Both the position numbers and the translations under genes were made by a program. From the NCBI GenBank assembly GCA_963819475.1, contig CAWFWE010000004.1:1535812-1599811 (forward strand): 64,000 nucleotides of DNA. The letters run 5' to 3'. The notes beneath the pieces were generated by a model. The model saw only the letters and a list, made by a program, of their open reading frames with translations. It did not search any database and was not told where the DNA came from. Source of the stretch: DASUAS01 sp963819475. GTDB lineage: Bacteria; Actinomycetota; Acidimicrobiia; IMCC26256; DASPTH01. Shown here piece after piece: positions 40,726 through 50,422 of this stretch; positions within the stretch are counted from its first letter, which is position 1; every line of letters begins with the position of its first letter.

Positions 40726-40766
40726 GAAACGGGTCGTCCTCAGGGCGGTGCGATCAGGAGGCGCAG

Positions 40767-41441
40767 ATGCGCAAGTTCTCGTTCCGTCCGACGTTCACGC
40801 TCCACGGCCGGCAGTTCAAGGGCTTCCGGGGCTGGTCGGGCAAGCCGGCGCACCCACCGCTGACCGACATCCCGATCGCCGCCTATCTCCTCGCCGCGGT
40901 CTTCGATCTCGTCGCGACCTTCGGACGCCACGAGTCGTGGGCACGGGACTTCTTCCACGCCGGGACCTTCGTGTTCGTCGGCGGCGCGGCAGTCTCGGTG
41001 CTCACCGCGCTCACCGGGTTCTGGGACTGGCTCCGTTCGACGGAGAAGGGGACACAGGCACGCCGAACCGCGAACGCCCACGCCTGGGCGATGATCCTCG
41101 TCACCGTCCTCGCGCTGACGGACATCGCGCTCCGGGTCGACGCGTACGACGCGCGGACCCATCCGACCCCGGCGATCCTGGTCCTCTCGTTGGTGGTGGC
41201 GCTGCTCGTCTCGGTCGGCGCCGCGCTCGGCGGCACGCTGGTGTTCGACTACGGCTTCAACGTCGAGACGGCCGGTGACAGCCCGGTGTGGCACCCATCC
41301 GAGACCGACATCCTGCCGGGAGACGAACGCGTGACCGTCGCCCCACTGCACGTCGTGCCGGACGGTGTCGCGGTCGATCTCGAGGCCGCGACGGCAGCGG
41401 TGCACACCCGCCTGACGATCGGGCGCCGCCACGGCGGGTGA
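40767..41441 (+). CDS. DUF2231-family membrane protein
   Basis: 224 residues with four hydrophobic segments: IPIAAYLLAAVFDLVATF, TFVFVGGAAVSVLTALTGFW, AMILVTVLALTDIAL, ILVLSLVVALLVSVGAALGG. The HPPLTDIPIAAYL opening with conserved His/Pro/Asp is typical of DUF2231 proteins, thought to be heme- or redox-linked membrane proteins. A soluble tail follows. Probably controlled by the divergent winged-helix regulator. Confidence 0.85.
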   Translation: MRKFSFRPTFTLHGRQFKGFRGWSGKPAHPPLTDIPIAAYLLAAVFDLVATFGRHESWARDFFHAGTFVFVGGAAVSVLTALTGFWDWLRSTEKGTQARRTANAHAWAMILVTVLALTDIALRVDAYDARTHPTPAILVLSLVVALLVSVGAALGGTLVFDYGFNVETAGDSPVWHPSETDILPGDERVTVAPLHVVPDGVAVDLEAATAAVHTRLTIGRRHGG

Positions 41442-41453
41442 CCCGGCCGAGCG

Positions 41454-42644
41454 TCAACGGGGCGTGAACACCAACGGCAGCGGGTCGACGGTACGGATCA
41501 TGCTGTTGTTGTAGCCCGGTGCGCGATCGGGATCGAGCGCGTAGTCGGGGATGCGCTGGTGAAACGCGCCGAGGATGACCGACAGCTCCATGCGCGCCAG
41601 GTGCGAGCCCAGGCAGCGGTGGAAGCCGCTGGCGAACGCGATGTGCCGCTTCGCCTCGCGGTAGAAATCGACCGCGAGCGGCTGTTCGAAGGTGACCGGG
41701 TCGAGGTTGGCCGCCGCCCAGCACACGCTGATCTCGTCGCCCGCGTGCACGTGCTCCCCGCCGATCACGAAGTCGGCGGTGGCGTAGCGCCCACCGGCGA
41801 CGACCGGCGTCTCGAAGCGCATCAGCTCTTCGATCGCGGCCGGGAGGACGGCGGGGTCGTCGAGGATCCGTTGCCGCTGGTCGGGGTGGCGGGCCAACCA
41901 GTCGACGATGCACGACAACGACGCGGCCACGGTGTCGAGCCCGGCGAGCACCAGCAGGAACGTGATGTCGATCACGTCTTCGCGGGTGAGGGTCGCGCCG
42001 TCGACCTCGGCGGTGATGAACCCGCCAATGAGGTCGTCACCGGGGTCGCCGCTCGCCTCGCGACGGTCGAGCTCGGCGTACAGGTACTCGATCATCTTCG
42101 TGTTGGCCGAGACCCGGTGGTCGTCGTCGGTCGGGCGGATGATCCCGTTCTTGAACCAGATGAGGAAGTCGAGGTCGCTGAGGGGCAACCCGAGCAGCGC
42201 GAGGAAGACCATCGACGGCAACGGCTCGCAGAACGAGTTGTAGAGCTCGACCCGACCGTCGGCGACGAATCCGTCGATGAGCTCGTCGGCGAGGGCGCGC
42301 ACCCGGGTCGCGAGCTGCGCCACGACCTTGGGCGCGAACAACGGGTCCAACAGCTTGCGGTACTTCGTGTGCGCGTCGCCGTCGAGCATGAGGGGGATGA
42401 GCGGCCGGCCGGCGCCCATGAACGCGCCCGCGAGCTCCACCATCTCCGGGTTCATCGAGTGCACGTCGCGCCGCTTGGTGACGTCGAGCACGTCGTCGAG
42501 GCGGAAGATCGTGACGTGACCGGCCTCGTCGCGGCGGACGCGCGGGCCGGTGGTGACGAGGTCGAGCAGCGCGGGTTGGATGTCGGGGACACCGTTCTGG
42601 AACACCTCGGGGAAGAAGGTCCCCGGGCCGTAGTCGTCAGCCAT
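41454..42644 (-). CDS. Cytochrome P450
   Basis: 396 residues. I-helix LVLAGLDTVAASLSC, ExxR within EELMRFETP, and heme loop FASGFHRCLGSHLARME with the Cys ligand. It differs clearly from the first P450 in this window. It lies 25 bp downstream of a TetR gene on the same strand, which probably regulates it. Confidence 0.95.
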   Translation of the reverse strand: MADDYGPGTFFPEVFQNGVPDIQPALLDLVTTGPRVRRDEAGHVTIFRLDDVLDVTKRRDVHSMNPEMVELAGAFMGAGRPLIPLMLDGDAHTKYRKLLDPLFAPKVVAQLATRVRALADELIDGFVADGRVELYNSFCEPLPSMVFLALLGLPLSDLDFLIWFKNGIIRPTDDDHRVSANTKMIEYLYAELDRREASGDPGDDLIGGFITAEVDGATLTREDVIDITFLLVLAGLDTVAASLSCIVDWLARHPDQRQRILDDPAVLPAAIEELMRFETPVVAGGRYATADFVIGGEHVHAGDEISVCWAAANLDPVTFEQPLAVDFYREAKRHIAFASGFHRCLGSHLARMELSVILGAFHQRIPDYALDPDRAPGYNNSMIRTVDPLPLVFTPR

Positions 42645-42669
42645 GTTCGATCCTCAAGTGGTCAGGAGG

Positions 42670-43251
42670 TCAGGAGGTCAGGAGGGCGTGCAACGTCCCA
42701 CGCATCGCACGGTTGATGCGGGCGGTGTCGAGGTCACCGCGATGGATCGAAGCCTCGACCACGCCGTGGAACCCGTCGAGCAGGAACTGCGTCGTGAATT
42801 CGGGATCGGCGAGGTCGAACTCACCGGACGCGACGCCGCTGTGGACGACGTCGAGCAGGTAGGCGTAGACGCCTGCCAACTCGTCCTCTTCCTCGGTCGC
42901 CGTCACGTGGAACAGGATCCAGATCAATGCGCCGTCGCGAACGGTCACCTCCAGCAGGGCCGCGAGGAACCGCTCGATCCGCTGCCGCGCCGAGCGAGGC
43001 CGACGAGCCGACGCGGCGTCCGCCGCCTCGGCGACCGTGCGCGCGACCCACCGGGCGCGCAGGGCGGCGAGCACATCCGCCTTCGACCCGTAGTAGTGGT
43101 ACACGGTGCCCTTGCCCACGCCGGCTTCGACCGCAACCGCGTCCATCGTCATGGCGCCGTCGCCGCGCGTCAGCAACACCCGCTCGGCGGCGTCGAGGAT
43201 CTGGTCGGGCCGGATCTCCGGCTGGCGCACCCGGCGCGCGGTTGCAGGCAC
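42670..43251 (-). CDS. TetR-family transcriptional regulator
   Basis: 193 residues from the GTG at 43251 (VPATARRVRQPEIRPDQ). N-terminal HTH: ILDAAERVLLTRGDGAMTMDAVAVEAGVGKGTVYHYYGSKADVL. The C-terminal ligand domain includes RFLAALLEVTVRDGALIWILFH. Likely local repressor of the P450 operon; ligand unknown. Confidence 0.93.
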   Translation of the reverse strand: MPATARRVRQPEIRPDQILDAAERVLLTRGDGAMTMDAVAVEAGVGKGTVYHYYGSKADVLAALRARWVARTVAEAADAASARRPRSARQRIERFLAALLEVTVRDGALIWILFHVTATEEEDELAGVYAYLLDVVHSGVASGEFDLADPEFTTQFLLDGFHGVVEASIHRGDLDTARINRAMRGTLHALLTS

Positions 43252-43413
43252 GAGCGCAGCGTACGCCTGTCCCGAGCGCGCCCTCCGGCTCGTCCCGCGT
43301 GCGTCGTGAGCCGTACCGGCGCAGCGGCGCGGGGCAGGACGCGGCCGAGCGCGACCCGACGTGACGCCCTCCACGAAGTCACCACCGTGCTCGGTGGCGG
43401 AGTCATCGGACAC

Positions 43414-43470
43414 GCCAAGAGACGCCGCGCAGCCGTGTGCGGAGCACGGGACGGCGGAGCGAAGTCGACC
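43414..43470. repeat. Dispersed copy of the 62-bp repeat family
   Basis: GTGCGGAGCACGGGACGGCG and GGAGCGAAGTCGACC closely follow the order of the 62-bp tandem unit at 23141-23403 (GTGCTCGGAGAGCGGGACAG, then GCGGAGTCGACC). It lies just upstream of the small-subunit gene. Suggests a genome-wide repeat family that expanded in the tRNA array. Confidence 0.6.
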
Positions 43471-43493
43471 GTCGAGGTGTGTAGGGTCGGCCC

Positions 43494-44030
43494 GTGGCCC
43501 TGCAGTTCCTCACCGAGCACGAGCACGACGTCGTGCGGCGGCTCGCCGACCGGCTGCTGCCGCCGCAGGGCGAGTTCCCGGGCGCGGGTGCAACCGGCAC
43601 CGCCGACTACGTCGATCGCCTCCTCGGCGCGTTCAACGTCGACCCGCCGCGTATCTGGGCCGGTGGTCCCTACTCGGGTCGCTACGGCGGGGAGCCCGCG
43701 TTCGAGCGATTCGTGCCGTTGTCGCGGGTCGAGGAGCTCGCGTGGCGCACGCGCCTCGAGGGTTCGTGTGGCATGCCGGAGCGCGAGTGGAACGGTCCGG
43801 TGCGCGGCTGGCAGGAGATCTACCGGGACGGCATCGCCGCCCTCGGTGACGATCTCGACCTCGACACGCAGCCGGGGCTGAAGCAGCTGCTGTTCGAGCA
43901 CGCGTGCGAGGCCACCTACGGCCCGCCCGAGTACGGCGGGAACCGCGAGCTCGCGGGGTGGCGGGCGATCGGGTACGAGGGCGACGTGCAACCGCGCGGC
44001 TGGAGCGACGCGGAGGTCACCGGTGCCTGA
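43494..44030 (+). CDS. Gluconate 2-dehydrogenase subunit 3-like protein
   Basis: 178 residues from a GTG. It begins LQFLTEHEHDVVRRLADRLLPP and has YVDRLLGAF plus FEHACEATYGPPEYGGN, the usual pattern of small subunits that partner GMC flavoproteins. The canonical Tat signal of gluconate dehydrogenase subunits is absent, so the complex may stay in the cytoplasm. It overlaps the GMC gene by 8 bp. Confidence 0.88.
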   Translation: MALQFLTEHEHDVVRRLADRLLPPQGEFPGAGATGTADYVDRLLGAFNVDPPRIWAGGPYSGRYGGEPAFERFVPLSRVEELAWRTRLEGSCGMPEREWNGPVRGWQEIYRDGIAALGDDLDLDTQPGLKQLLFEHACEATYGPPEYGGNRELAGWRAIGYEGDVQPRGWSDAEVTGA

Positions 44031-45687
44031 GTTCGACGTCGTCGTGGTCGGTTCGGGGCCCGGGGGTGCGACCGCGGCCGACGTGCTCACCGCCGCGGGA
44101 AAGTCGGTGTGCGTCCTCGAGAAGGGCCGCAACCACCTCCTCGCGCTGGAGCCGCCGTTCGGCGGGCTCGGCCATCTGTCGAACGACGAGGTGAAATTCT
44201 CCCGGCGCCACTTCCTCGGTCCCGACCCGCTGCTCGAGCCGCGCACCTACCGGCGCTCGATTGCCGACGGCGAACGGCTCGCGACCCGTGATCTCAACAA
44301 CATGCCGTCGACCGTCGGCGGGGCCGGTTTCCACGCCGACGGGAAGCTGCCGCGCTACCGCGAGGTCGACTTCCGCCTCGCGTCGGAGCTCGGGCCGGTC
44401 GAGGGCGCCGATGTCGCCGACTGGCCGCTCGACTACGACGAGCTCGAGCCGTTCTACGCGGAGGCCGAGCGCTCGATCGGTGTGGCCGGCGACCACACCG
44501 GCAACCCGTTCGCCGCGTGGCGCAGCGGTCCGTATCCCATGCCGCCGGGCGCCGACATGTACCTCACCACCTTGACCGCGCCCGCGGCCGAGACGCTGGG
44601 GTACCACCCGTACCGCGCCCCGACCGGCGCCAACAGCGTGCCCTACGACGGTCGGCCCGCGTGCAACAACTGCGGGTTCTGTGCCTTCTACGGCTGCCCG
44701 ATCGACGCCAAGGGCGACCCGGTCGCGATGCTGCGCCGCTCGCTCGAGCGCGGGCGCTGCGACCTGCGCCCCGAGAGCATCGCGCTCGAGATCCTGCTGG
44801 ACCGCGGCGGCGCGCGCAGCACCGGAGTGCGCTACCTCGACGGTGACGGTGTGGAGCACACGGCGTCCGCGGACGCGGTCGTGGTCGCGTGCGGCGCGTT
44901 CGAAACTCCGCGCCTCTTGCTGCGCAGCGGCATCGGGAACTCGTCGGACCGGGTCGGTCGCTTCCTCATGTTCCACCTGCAGACGATCGTGCTCGGGTTC
45001 TTCCCGTTCCGCCTCCATGCCCACAAGGGCCGCGACGTCACCCACCTCATGGACGACCCGATCGTCGGCGACGCCGAGAGCGCCGCGGCCGCACGCGCCG
45101 CGGGGGTGCCCTACCTGCGGGGCGGCATCGTCGAGCACGGTGGCAACGGCCACCCGATCATGGAGGCGCTCTTCCTCCCACCCGGCCCCGACCACACCGC
45201 GCTCATGCTCGACTCGACCACCCGCGACAAGATGGTCGCCTTCACGATGCAGGGCGAGGACCTGCCCCAGCCCACGAACCGCGTCGATCTCGACGGCGGC
45301 GTGCGCGACGTGTGGGGACTCCCGGTCGGTCGGGTGACGTACGCACCCCACGCGCACGAGGTCGCGTGCGCGCACCACTGGGGGCCGCGGCTCGAAGCGG
45401 TGTTGCGGGCGGCAGGCGCGCAGGGCACGTCCTGGGTCACGTCCCCCGGTACTCCGGGCACCATCGCGCCCGACATCGAGCCGATGTCGAAGCACTGGAT
45501 GGGCACCGCCCGCATGGGCACTGATCCCCGGACGTCGGTGTGCGACCCGTGGCAACGGCTGTGGGACGTCGACAACGTCGTCGTCACCGACTCCTCGGTG
45601 TTCCCGACGTCGACGGGCTACGGCCCCACCCTCACCCTGGTCGCGCTCGCGCTGCGCGCGGCCGGCGCGCTGGCGGCTTCGTTGTGA
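44023..45687 (+). CDS. GMC-family FAD oxidoreductase
   Basis: 554 residues. FAD motif VVVVGSGPGGATAADVL at the N-terminus, then NNMPSTVGGAGFHADGK, and the GMC C-terminal block HWMGTARMGTDP and SVFPTSTGYGPTLTL. A Cys-rich CNNCGFCAFYGCPIDAKG segment is as in large subunits of gluconate/sorbitol-type dehydrogenases. With the small subunit it likely oxidises an alcohol and passes electrons to the respiratory chain. An HD-domain gene overlaps its stop. Confidence 0.92.
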   Translation: MPEFDVVVVGSGPGGATAADVLTAAGKSVCVLEKGRNHLLALEPPFGGLGHLSNDEVKFSRRHFLGPDPLLEPRTYRRSIADGERLATRDLNNMPSTVGGAGFHADGKLPRYREVDFRLASELGPVEGADVADWPLDYDELEPFYAEAERSIGVAGDHTGNPFAAWRSGPYPMPPGADMYLTTLTAPAAETLGYHPYRAPTGANSVPYDGRPACNNCGFCAFYGCPIDAKGDPVAMLRRSLERGRCDLRPESIALEILLDRGGARSTGVRYLDGDGVEHTASADAVVVACGAFETPRLLLRSGIGNSSDRVGRFLMFHLQTIVLGFFPFRLHAHKGRDVTHLMDDPIVGDAESAAAARAAGVPYLRGGIVEHGGNGHPIMEALFLPPGPDHTALMLDSTTRDKMVAFTMQGEDLPQPTNRVDLDGGVRDVWGLPVGRVTYAPHAHEVACAHHWGPRLEAVLRAAGAQGTSWVTSPGTPGTIAPDIEPMSKHWMGTARMGTDPRTSVCDPWQRLWDVDNVVVTDSSVFPTSTGYGPTLTLVALALRAAGALAASL

Positions 45688-46244
45688 GCGAGCCCTTCGC
45701 CGACGTGGACGCGCTGTTCGACGCGTTGCGGGCGTCGCGCGCCGCCGACGACGAGGGTGGTCTCTCGATCCTCGAGCACTGCCTGCAGTGCGCCGAGCTC
45801 CTGCGCCGTTCGCACGCCGGCGATGGCGCGCTGCAGGTCGCGGGGCTCGTGCACGACCTCGGTTGGCTCGAGCGAACAGGCGGTGGGTGGACCCTGCGGC
45901 TCGACGCCGCGCACGACGTCGACGGTCGCGCGCTCGTGCAGCCCTTGCTCGGCGACCGCGTCGCGAGCCTGGTCGGCGGGCACGTCGCCGCCAAGCGGTA
46001 CCTCCTCACCACGGATCCTGACTACGCCATGCTCCTGTCGCACCGGAGCGAGGTGACGCTCGGCTTCCAGGGCGGGCTCATGGACGCGGCCGAGGTGGCG
46101 GCGTTCGAGTGCCGCCCCGACGTCGCCGACCTGCTCGCGCTCCGCCGGGCCGACGACGCCGCGAAGGTGCGCGGGAAGGACGTCGACCCGCTCGAGTCGT
46201 GGCTCCCCGTCGTCACGAGCATGTGTCGAACGAGGGGCACCTGA
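45684..46244 (+). CDS. HD-domain protein (PhnZ-like)
   Basis: 186 residues from a GTG overlapping the upstream TGA. The HD motif is clear: ILEHCLQCAELLRR, then VAGLVHDLGWLERTG, and later VGGHVAAKRYLL. This pattern resembles HD-domain mixed-valent diiron oxygenases (PhnZ or myo-inositol oxygenase type) and not a nucleotide phosphohydrolase. Substrate unknown; its coupling to a GMC enzyme hints at alcohol or polyol catabolism. Confidence 0.78.
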   Translation: MSEPFADVDALFDALRASRAADDEGGLSILEHCLQCAELLRRSHAGDGALQVAGLVHDLGWLERTGGGWTLRLDAAHDVDGRALVQPLLGDRVASLVGGHVAAKRYLLTTDPDYAMLLSHRSEVTLGFQGGLMDAAEVAAFECRPDVADLLALRRADDAAKVRGKDVDPLESWLPVVTSMCRTRGT

Positions 46245-46277
46245 CGCACCCAGCCGACACCTGCTCCCAGCTGGGGC

Positions 46278-47357
46278 TCAGAGCAGCGAGCGTCCGGTCG
46301 CGCCCGGGAGCTCGAGGTGGAGGAGGGCGGCGACGGTCGGGGCCCAATCGGCGGCCGCGACGTGACGGGCGGCGAGCGCCTGGACCAGCGGTCCCACGGC
46401 CGGGTGGCCGCCGGTGACCACCCCCACCTGGCTGCGGGTTCGGGGGCCGCCGTGGGTGCCGCGCTCCGTGCCCATCTCCTCGAAGCCGAACTCGCGCCCC
46501 AAGACCGACCACGCCAGGCAGCACTCGAGACCGGGATCGGCGACCGAGAACGGCGCTGTGTCCTCGACGCCGGCGACCTTGGTGAGCCACGCACGCGCGT
46601 CGTGCGCACCGGCACCGCAGACGACGGTGGCGTTGCCCTGCGGGAGCGCGAACAGGTCGACGCCGCGCCGGGCGAACTCCGGACGCAGGTCGATGGGCGG
46701 AAGGTCGTCGAGCCCCTCCTGGTCGTGGTCGGAGACGACGATCCACACGGTGTCGGCCCAGTCGAGGTGGTCGCGCGCCACGACCAGCAGCGCGTCGGTC
46801 TCGCGGTACACGGCCAGCGCCGCCTCGCTGTCGGGGCCGTGTACGTGGGCCGCGGTGTCCGGCGCGTTCAGCTGGCTGATCACCAGATCGGGCCCGGCCT
46901 CGAGCGCGGCGAGCAGCTCCACGATCGTGTCGCGGTCGTCGACGTAGTCGTGCGCGTCGCGTCGTGCGCTCGCCGGCGGGACGCCGTCGGGCGGCCAGTG
47001 GGTGTCGGCGGTGCGGGCCCCGGTGACACCCACCAGGCACTGGTCGCCGAACACGGCCGCGGAGGACCGCCCCGCGGCACGGCACGCGTCGAAGAGCGTG
47101 GGTTCGGCCGGTCCGAGCTCCCATGCCGGCACCACCGACCCGGTGGCCGGCACCCAGTTCGCGACGATGCCGTGATCTCGTGGCGGCGCGCCGGTGACGA
47201 AGGTGGCGTGGTTGGGGTACGTGGCCGACGTCATCACCGAGCGGGCCCGGACGGGCGCACCGCCCACCGCCCGCGCCAGCTCCGCCAGCACAGGGGTGTG
47301 CTCGTCGCCGACGTGCCGGAACGGGAGCGCGTCGATGACGGTCACGACGACCTTCAT
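46278..47357 (-). CDS. Alkaline-phosphatase-superfamily phosphodiesterase/pyrophosphatase-like protein
   Basis: 359 residues starting MKVVVTVIDALPFRHVGDEHTP. Metal ligands: the first Asp in VIDAL, the Thr nucleophile context SATYPNHATFVTGAPPRDHGI, LNAPDTAAHVHGPDSE, and VSDHDQEGL. This matches type I phosphodiesterase/nucleotide pyrophosphatases. It overlaps the PhyH gene by 4 bp on the same strand. Substrate unknown. Confidence 0.85.
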   Translation of the reverse strand: MKVVVTVIDALPFRHVGDEHTPVLAELARAVGGAPVRARSVMTSATYPNHATFVTGAPPRDHGIVANWVPATGSVVPAWELGPAEPTLFDACRAAGRSSAAVFGDQCLVGVTGARTADTHWPPDGVPPASARRDAHDYVDDRDTIVELLAALEAGPDLVISQLNAPDTAAHVHGPDSEAALAVYRETDALLVVARDHLDWADTVWIVVSDHDQEGLDDLPPIDLRPEFARRGVDLFALPQGNATVVCGAGAHDARAWLTKVAGVEDTAPFSVADPGLECCLAWSVLGREFGFEEMGTERGTHGGPRTRSQVGVVTGGHPAVGPLVQALAARHVAAADWAPTVAALLHLELPGATGRSLL

Positions 47358-48112
47358 GCCGGCCGACCCTCGAAGTCGCCGATCAACGACACCAGGGCCC
47401 GATCACCGGGCTCGGCCCGGGCGAAGGCGGCCTGCTTGTGCGCGTAGTACTCGGCCCTGCGGTCGCCCTCGGACGCGGCGTTGTAGGTGGGGTAGAGCGC
47501 CCGGCGCGGCCGCGACGAGTGGTTGGCCGCGCTGCGATGCGGGGTGCGGCTGTGGAACCACAGCGTGCTCCCGGCCGGAACGGCCACCGGTACCCAGTCG
47601 AGTGACTCGGCGACGGTGGGCTCGATGCACCCGCGCGCGTCGGTGGGCAGCACCGCGTCGAAGTGGTCGGACACCACCTCGAGGCCGCCGTTCGTCTCGT
47701 CGGCGGCGTCGATCGCGATCATCGCCGACACGTGCGTCGAGATCATCGGGTACGCAGGGGCGTCTTGATGCGCTGAGTATCCGGCACCGCCGGGCAGCTT
47801 GTAGTTGATCTTCTCCTTGTAGAGCACCGCCGGTTCGCCGAGCAGCCGGCCGGCGACGTCGAGGAGCGGTCCGGTGCACAACAGCGTGCGCAACTCGGAG
47901 TGCGCGGGGAGGAAGTTCTCGCTGCGGCAGAGCTGCGCGCCGTGGTCGGTCGCCTCCCGGTGCTGGAGCACGCCGGTCGTGTCGGGCAGCGCGGCGACCT
48001 CGTCGGCCCAGCGCGCCAAGGCGCCGCGTGCGCGCGGTGAGAGCGCGTCGACCACCACCCACCCGTGCTCGGTGAAGTGCGCGGTCGCGGCGTCGAATTC
48101 GGTGCGTGTCAC
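47354..48112 (-). CDS. Phytanoyl-CoA dioxygenase (PhyH) family protein
   Basis: 252 residues from the GTG at 48112 (VTRTEFDAATAHFTEHGW). Fe(II) ligands are visible as HQDAP (H-x-D) and the distal His in HRSAANHS, with the 2-oxoglutarate-binding Arg region just after. Hydroxylates an acyl chain or small molecule using 2-oxoglutarate. Coupled to the phosphodiesterase-like gene, which suggests a joint pathway, possibly for a phosphonate or phosphodiester (inference). Confidence 0.88.
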   Translation of the reverse strand: MTRTEFDAATAHFTEHGWVVVDALSPRARGALARWADEVAALPDTTGVLQHREATDHGAQLCRSENFLPAHSELRTLLCTGPLLDVAGRLLGEPAVLYKEKINYKLPGGAGYSAHQDAPAYPMISTHVSAMIAIDAADETNGGLEVVSDHFDAVLPTDARGCIEPTVAESLDWVPVAVPAGSTLWFHSRTPHRSAANHSSRPRRALYPTYNAASEGDRRAEYYAHKQAAFARAEPGDRALVSLIGDFEGRPA

Positions 48113-48208
48113 CGAGTTGACAGTAGCCACGGTAACTGTCGCGCTGCGCGCGAAACCGGTACGCTCCGCAACGGCGGAGTCCGGCGTTACGTTCTGGGGG
48201 GAGCGGGG

Positions 48209-50422
48209 TTGACGGAGACGCAGCACGGCGGCGCCAGCGCGGCCTCGCTCGCCGCCACCGTGCTCGACGAGGAGGACGCGCGGGAACAGGCGCAGAAGCG
48301 CTCGCGGGAGCAGGTCATCTTCCCCGACGACCTGCTGCCCGGCGTCCACTCCGAGCCCGTCTCCTTCAAACAGGCGTTCAAGGTCGGCGGCAAGCTCATG
48401 TTCGTCGTGCTGCTGCTGCTCTACTCGTTCGACGAGCTCGAGGGCGCGGCCATCAACGTGCTCGCCCCCGAGATCCGGCGGACGTTCCACATCAGCTCGG
48501 GCACGATCGTCTTCATCGCCAGCGCGTCGTCGGCGTTCTTCGTGCTCGGTGCCGTGCCGATGGGGTGGCTCGCCGACCGGGTGAAGCGGGTGCCCATCGT
48601 CGGGTGGGCCAGCCTCGCCTTCGGGTTCTTCGTGTTCGCCTCCGGTCTCGCCGTGAGTGCGTTCATGCTGTTCTGGACGCGCTTCGCCACCGGCATCGCC
48701 AAGGCCAACAGCATCCCGGTCCACCAGTCCCTCATCGCCGACAACTATCCGATCGGGATCCGGGCCCGGATGTCGGCCGCCATCAACATGGGCGGCCACG
48801 GCATCGGCCTGATCAGCCCGGTGCTGTGCGCGGCCATCGCCACGTGGGCGGGTGGGGTCGAGGGTTGGCGGTGGGCGTGGTTCCTGCTCGGCATCCCGGT
48901 GGTGTGCGTCGCCGTCCTCGCGTTCTTCATGAAGGAACCACCCCGCGGGCAGTTCGAGAAGCAGGACGTGCTCGGCGAGGTGATCGAGGACGAGCAGCCG
49001 GCGCCCATCTCGATGGAGGCCGCCTTCGCCCGCATCAAGCGCATCCGTACGATCCGTACCGTCCTCGTCGGGTTCTGCGCCCTGGGGTTCGGGCTCTTCA
49101 GCCAGCCCGCCCTCGAGTCGCTGTACCTCGACGAGAACCTGCACGTGAAGGGCGTGCTCGAACGTGGGATCATCCTCAGTCTCTCGGGCATCCTCGCGCT
49201 GCCGATCCTGCCGCTGATCGGCCGCTACTTCGACAAGAAGTACCGGGAGGACCCCGCCCGCGCGCTCGCGCTCGTCGGACTGCTGATCCTGCCGTCGGCA
49301 CTGCTCACCCCGCTGCAGTTCAGCGTGCAGAGCTCCACCTGGTTCTGGATCCTGAAGATCCCGCAGGCGGTGCTGACCGCCTCCGCGTTCGCGATGGTGG
49401 GCCCGGTGCTCCAGGCGGTCGTGCCCTACCGGCTGCGCGGCATGGGCACCGCCATGTCGACGCTGTACATCTTCTTCATCGGTGGCTTCATGGGCGGCCT
49501 CGTGTCGGGCTTCCTCACCGACGCCATCGGGGTGCGCGGCACCGTGATCTTCCTCGGGGTGCCCAGCGCCATCATCGGCGGGCTGCTGCTGATGAACGGT
49601 GCCCGGTTCATCCGCAACGACCTCTCCCTCGTGGTCGAGGAGCTGCTCGAGGAGAAGGACGAGCACGAGAAGCGCTTCGTACAGAAGACGGCCGTGCCCT
49701 TGCTGCAGCTCGCCAACATCGACTTCTCCTACGGCCCGGTGCAGGTGCTCTTCGGGGTCGACTTCGAGGTGGAGAAGGGTGAGACCGTCGCGCTACTCGG
49801 CACCAACGGTGCCGGGAAGTCGACCGCGCTGCGCGTGATCAGCGGCCTCGCGGTGCCCGAGCGAGGCGTCGTGCGGCTCAACGGCCAGAACATCACGTAC
49901 GTGTCGCCGGAGCAGCGGGCCAAGTACCTCAGCATCATGCAGCTGCCCGGCGGGCACGGCGTGTTCGGCAACCTCACCGTGGAGCAGAACCTGGCGGTGA
50001 GCGCCCGCCTCAACGCCGAGAGCCGCAGCCAGGTGAACCAGCGGATGGCGAGCGTCTACGAGCTCTTCCCCGAGCTCGCCGGGAACGGGAAGCGGGTCGC
50101 CAGCAGCATGTCGGGCGGGCAGCAGCAGATGCTGGCGCTCGGCCGGGTCCTGATCCACGAACCCGAGCTCCTGATGATCGACGAGCTCTCGCTCGGTCTG
50201 GCGCCGCTGGTGGTGCAGCGCCTGCTGGAGGTCGTCGAGGAGCTCAAGGCGCGGGGCCAGACGATGATCATCGTCGAACAGTCGCTCAACGTGGCCATGG
50301 CGCTCGCCGACCGCGCCATCTTCCTGGAGAAGGGCCAGGTGCGGTTCGTGGGATCCACCCAAGGCCTGCTCGAACGCGGCGACCTGGCCCGGGCGGTGTT
50401 CTTCGGGACCGAGGGCGGCTGA
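48209..50422 (+). CDS. MFS transporter fused to LivF-like ABC ATPase
   Basis: 737 residues from a TTG. Residues ~50-480 are a 12-helix major facilitator: GAVPMGWLADRVKRVPIVGW is the loop 2-3 motif and later helices run to about 490. Residues ~500-737 are a complete ABC ATPase of the LivF type: Walker A LLGTNGAGKSTALR, signature SSMSGGQQQMLALG, Walker B LLMIDELSLGLAP, H-loop region IIVEQSLN. Its stop overlaps the ATG of the LivHMG fusion, so both are co-translated. No stop or frameshift separates the domains, so the fusion looks genuine. Confidence 0.93.
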   Translation: MTETQHGGASAASLAATVLDEEDAREQAQKRSREQVIFPDDLLPGVHSEPVSFKQAFKVGGKLMFVVLLLLYSFDELEGAAINVLAPEIRRTFHISSGTIVFIASASSAFFVLGAVPMGWLADRVKRVPIVGWASLAFGFFVFASGLAVSAFMLFWTRFATGIAKANSIPVHQSLIADNYPIGIRARMSAAINMGGHGIGLISPVLCAAIATWAGGVEGWRWAWFLLGIPVVCVAVLAFFMKEPPRGQFEKQDVLGEVIEDEQPAPISMEAAFARIKRIRTIRTVLVGFCALGFGLFSQPALESLYLDENLHVKGVLERGIILSLSGILALPILPLIGRYFDKKYREDPARALALVGLLILPSALLTPLQFSVQSSTWFWILKIPQAVLTASAFAMVGPVLQAVVPYRLRGMGTAMSTLYIFFIGGFMGGLVSGFLTDAIGVRGTVIFLGVPSAIIGGLLLMNGARFIRNDLSLVVEELLEEKDEHEKRFVQKTAVPLLQLANIDFSYGPVQVLFGVDFEVEKGETVALLGTNGAGKSTALRVISGLAVPERGVVRLNGQNITYVSPEQRAKYLSIMQLPGGHGVFGNLTVEQNLAVSARLNAESRSQVNQRMASVYELFPELAGNGKRVASSMSGGQQQMLALGRVLIHEPELLMIDELSLGLAPLVVQRLLEVVEELKARGQTMIIVEQSLNVAMALADRAIFLEKGQVRFVGSTQGLLERGDLARAVFFGTEGG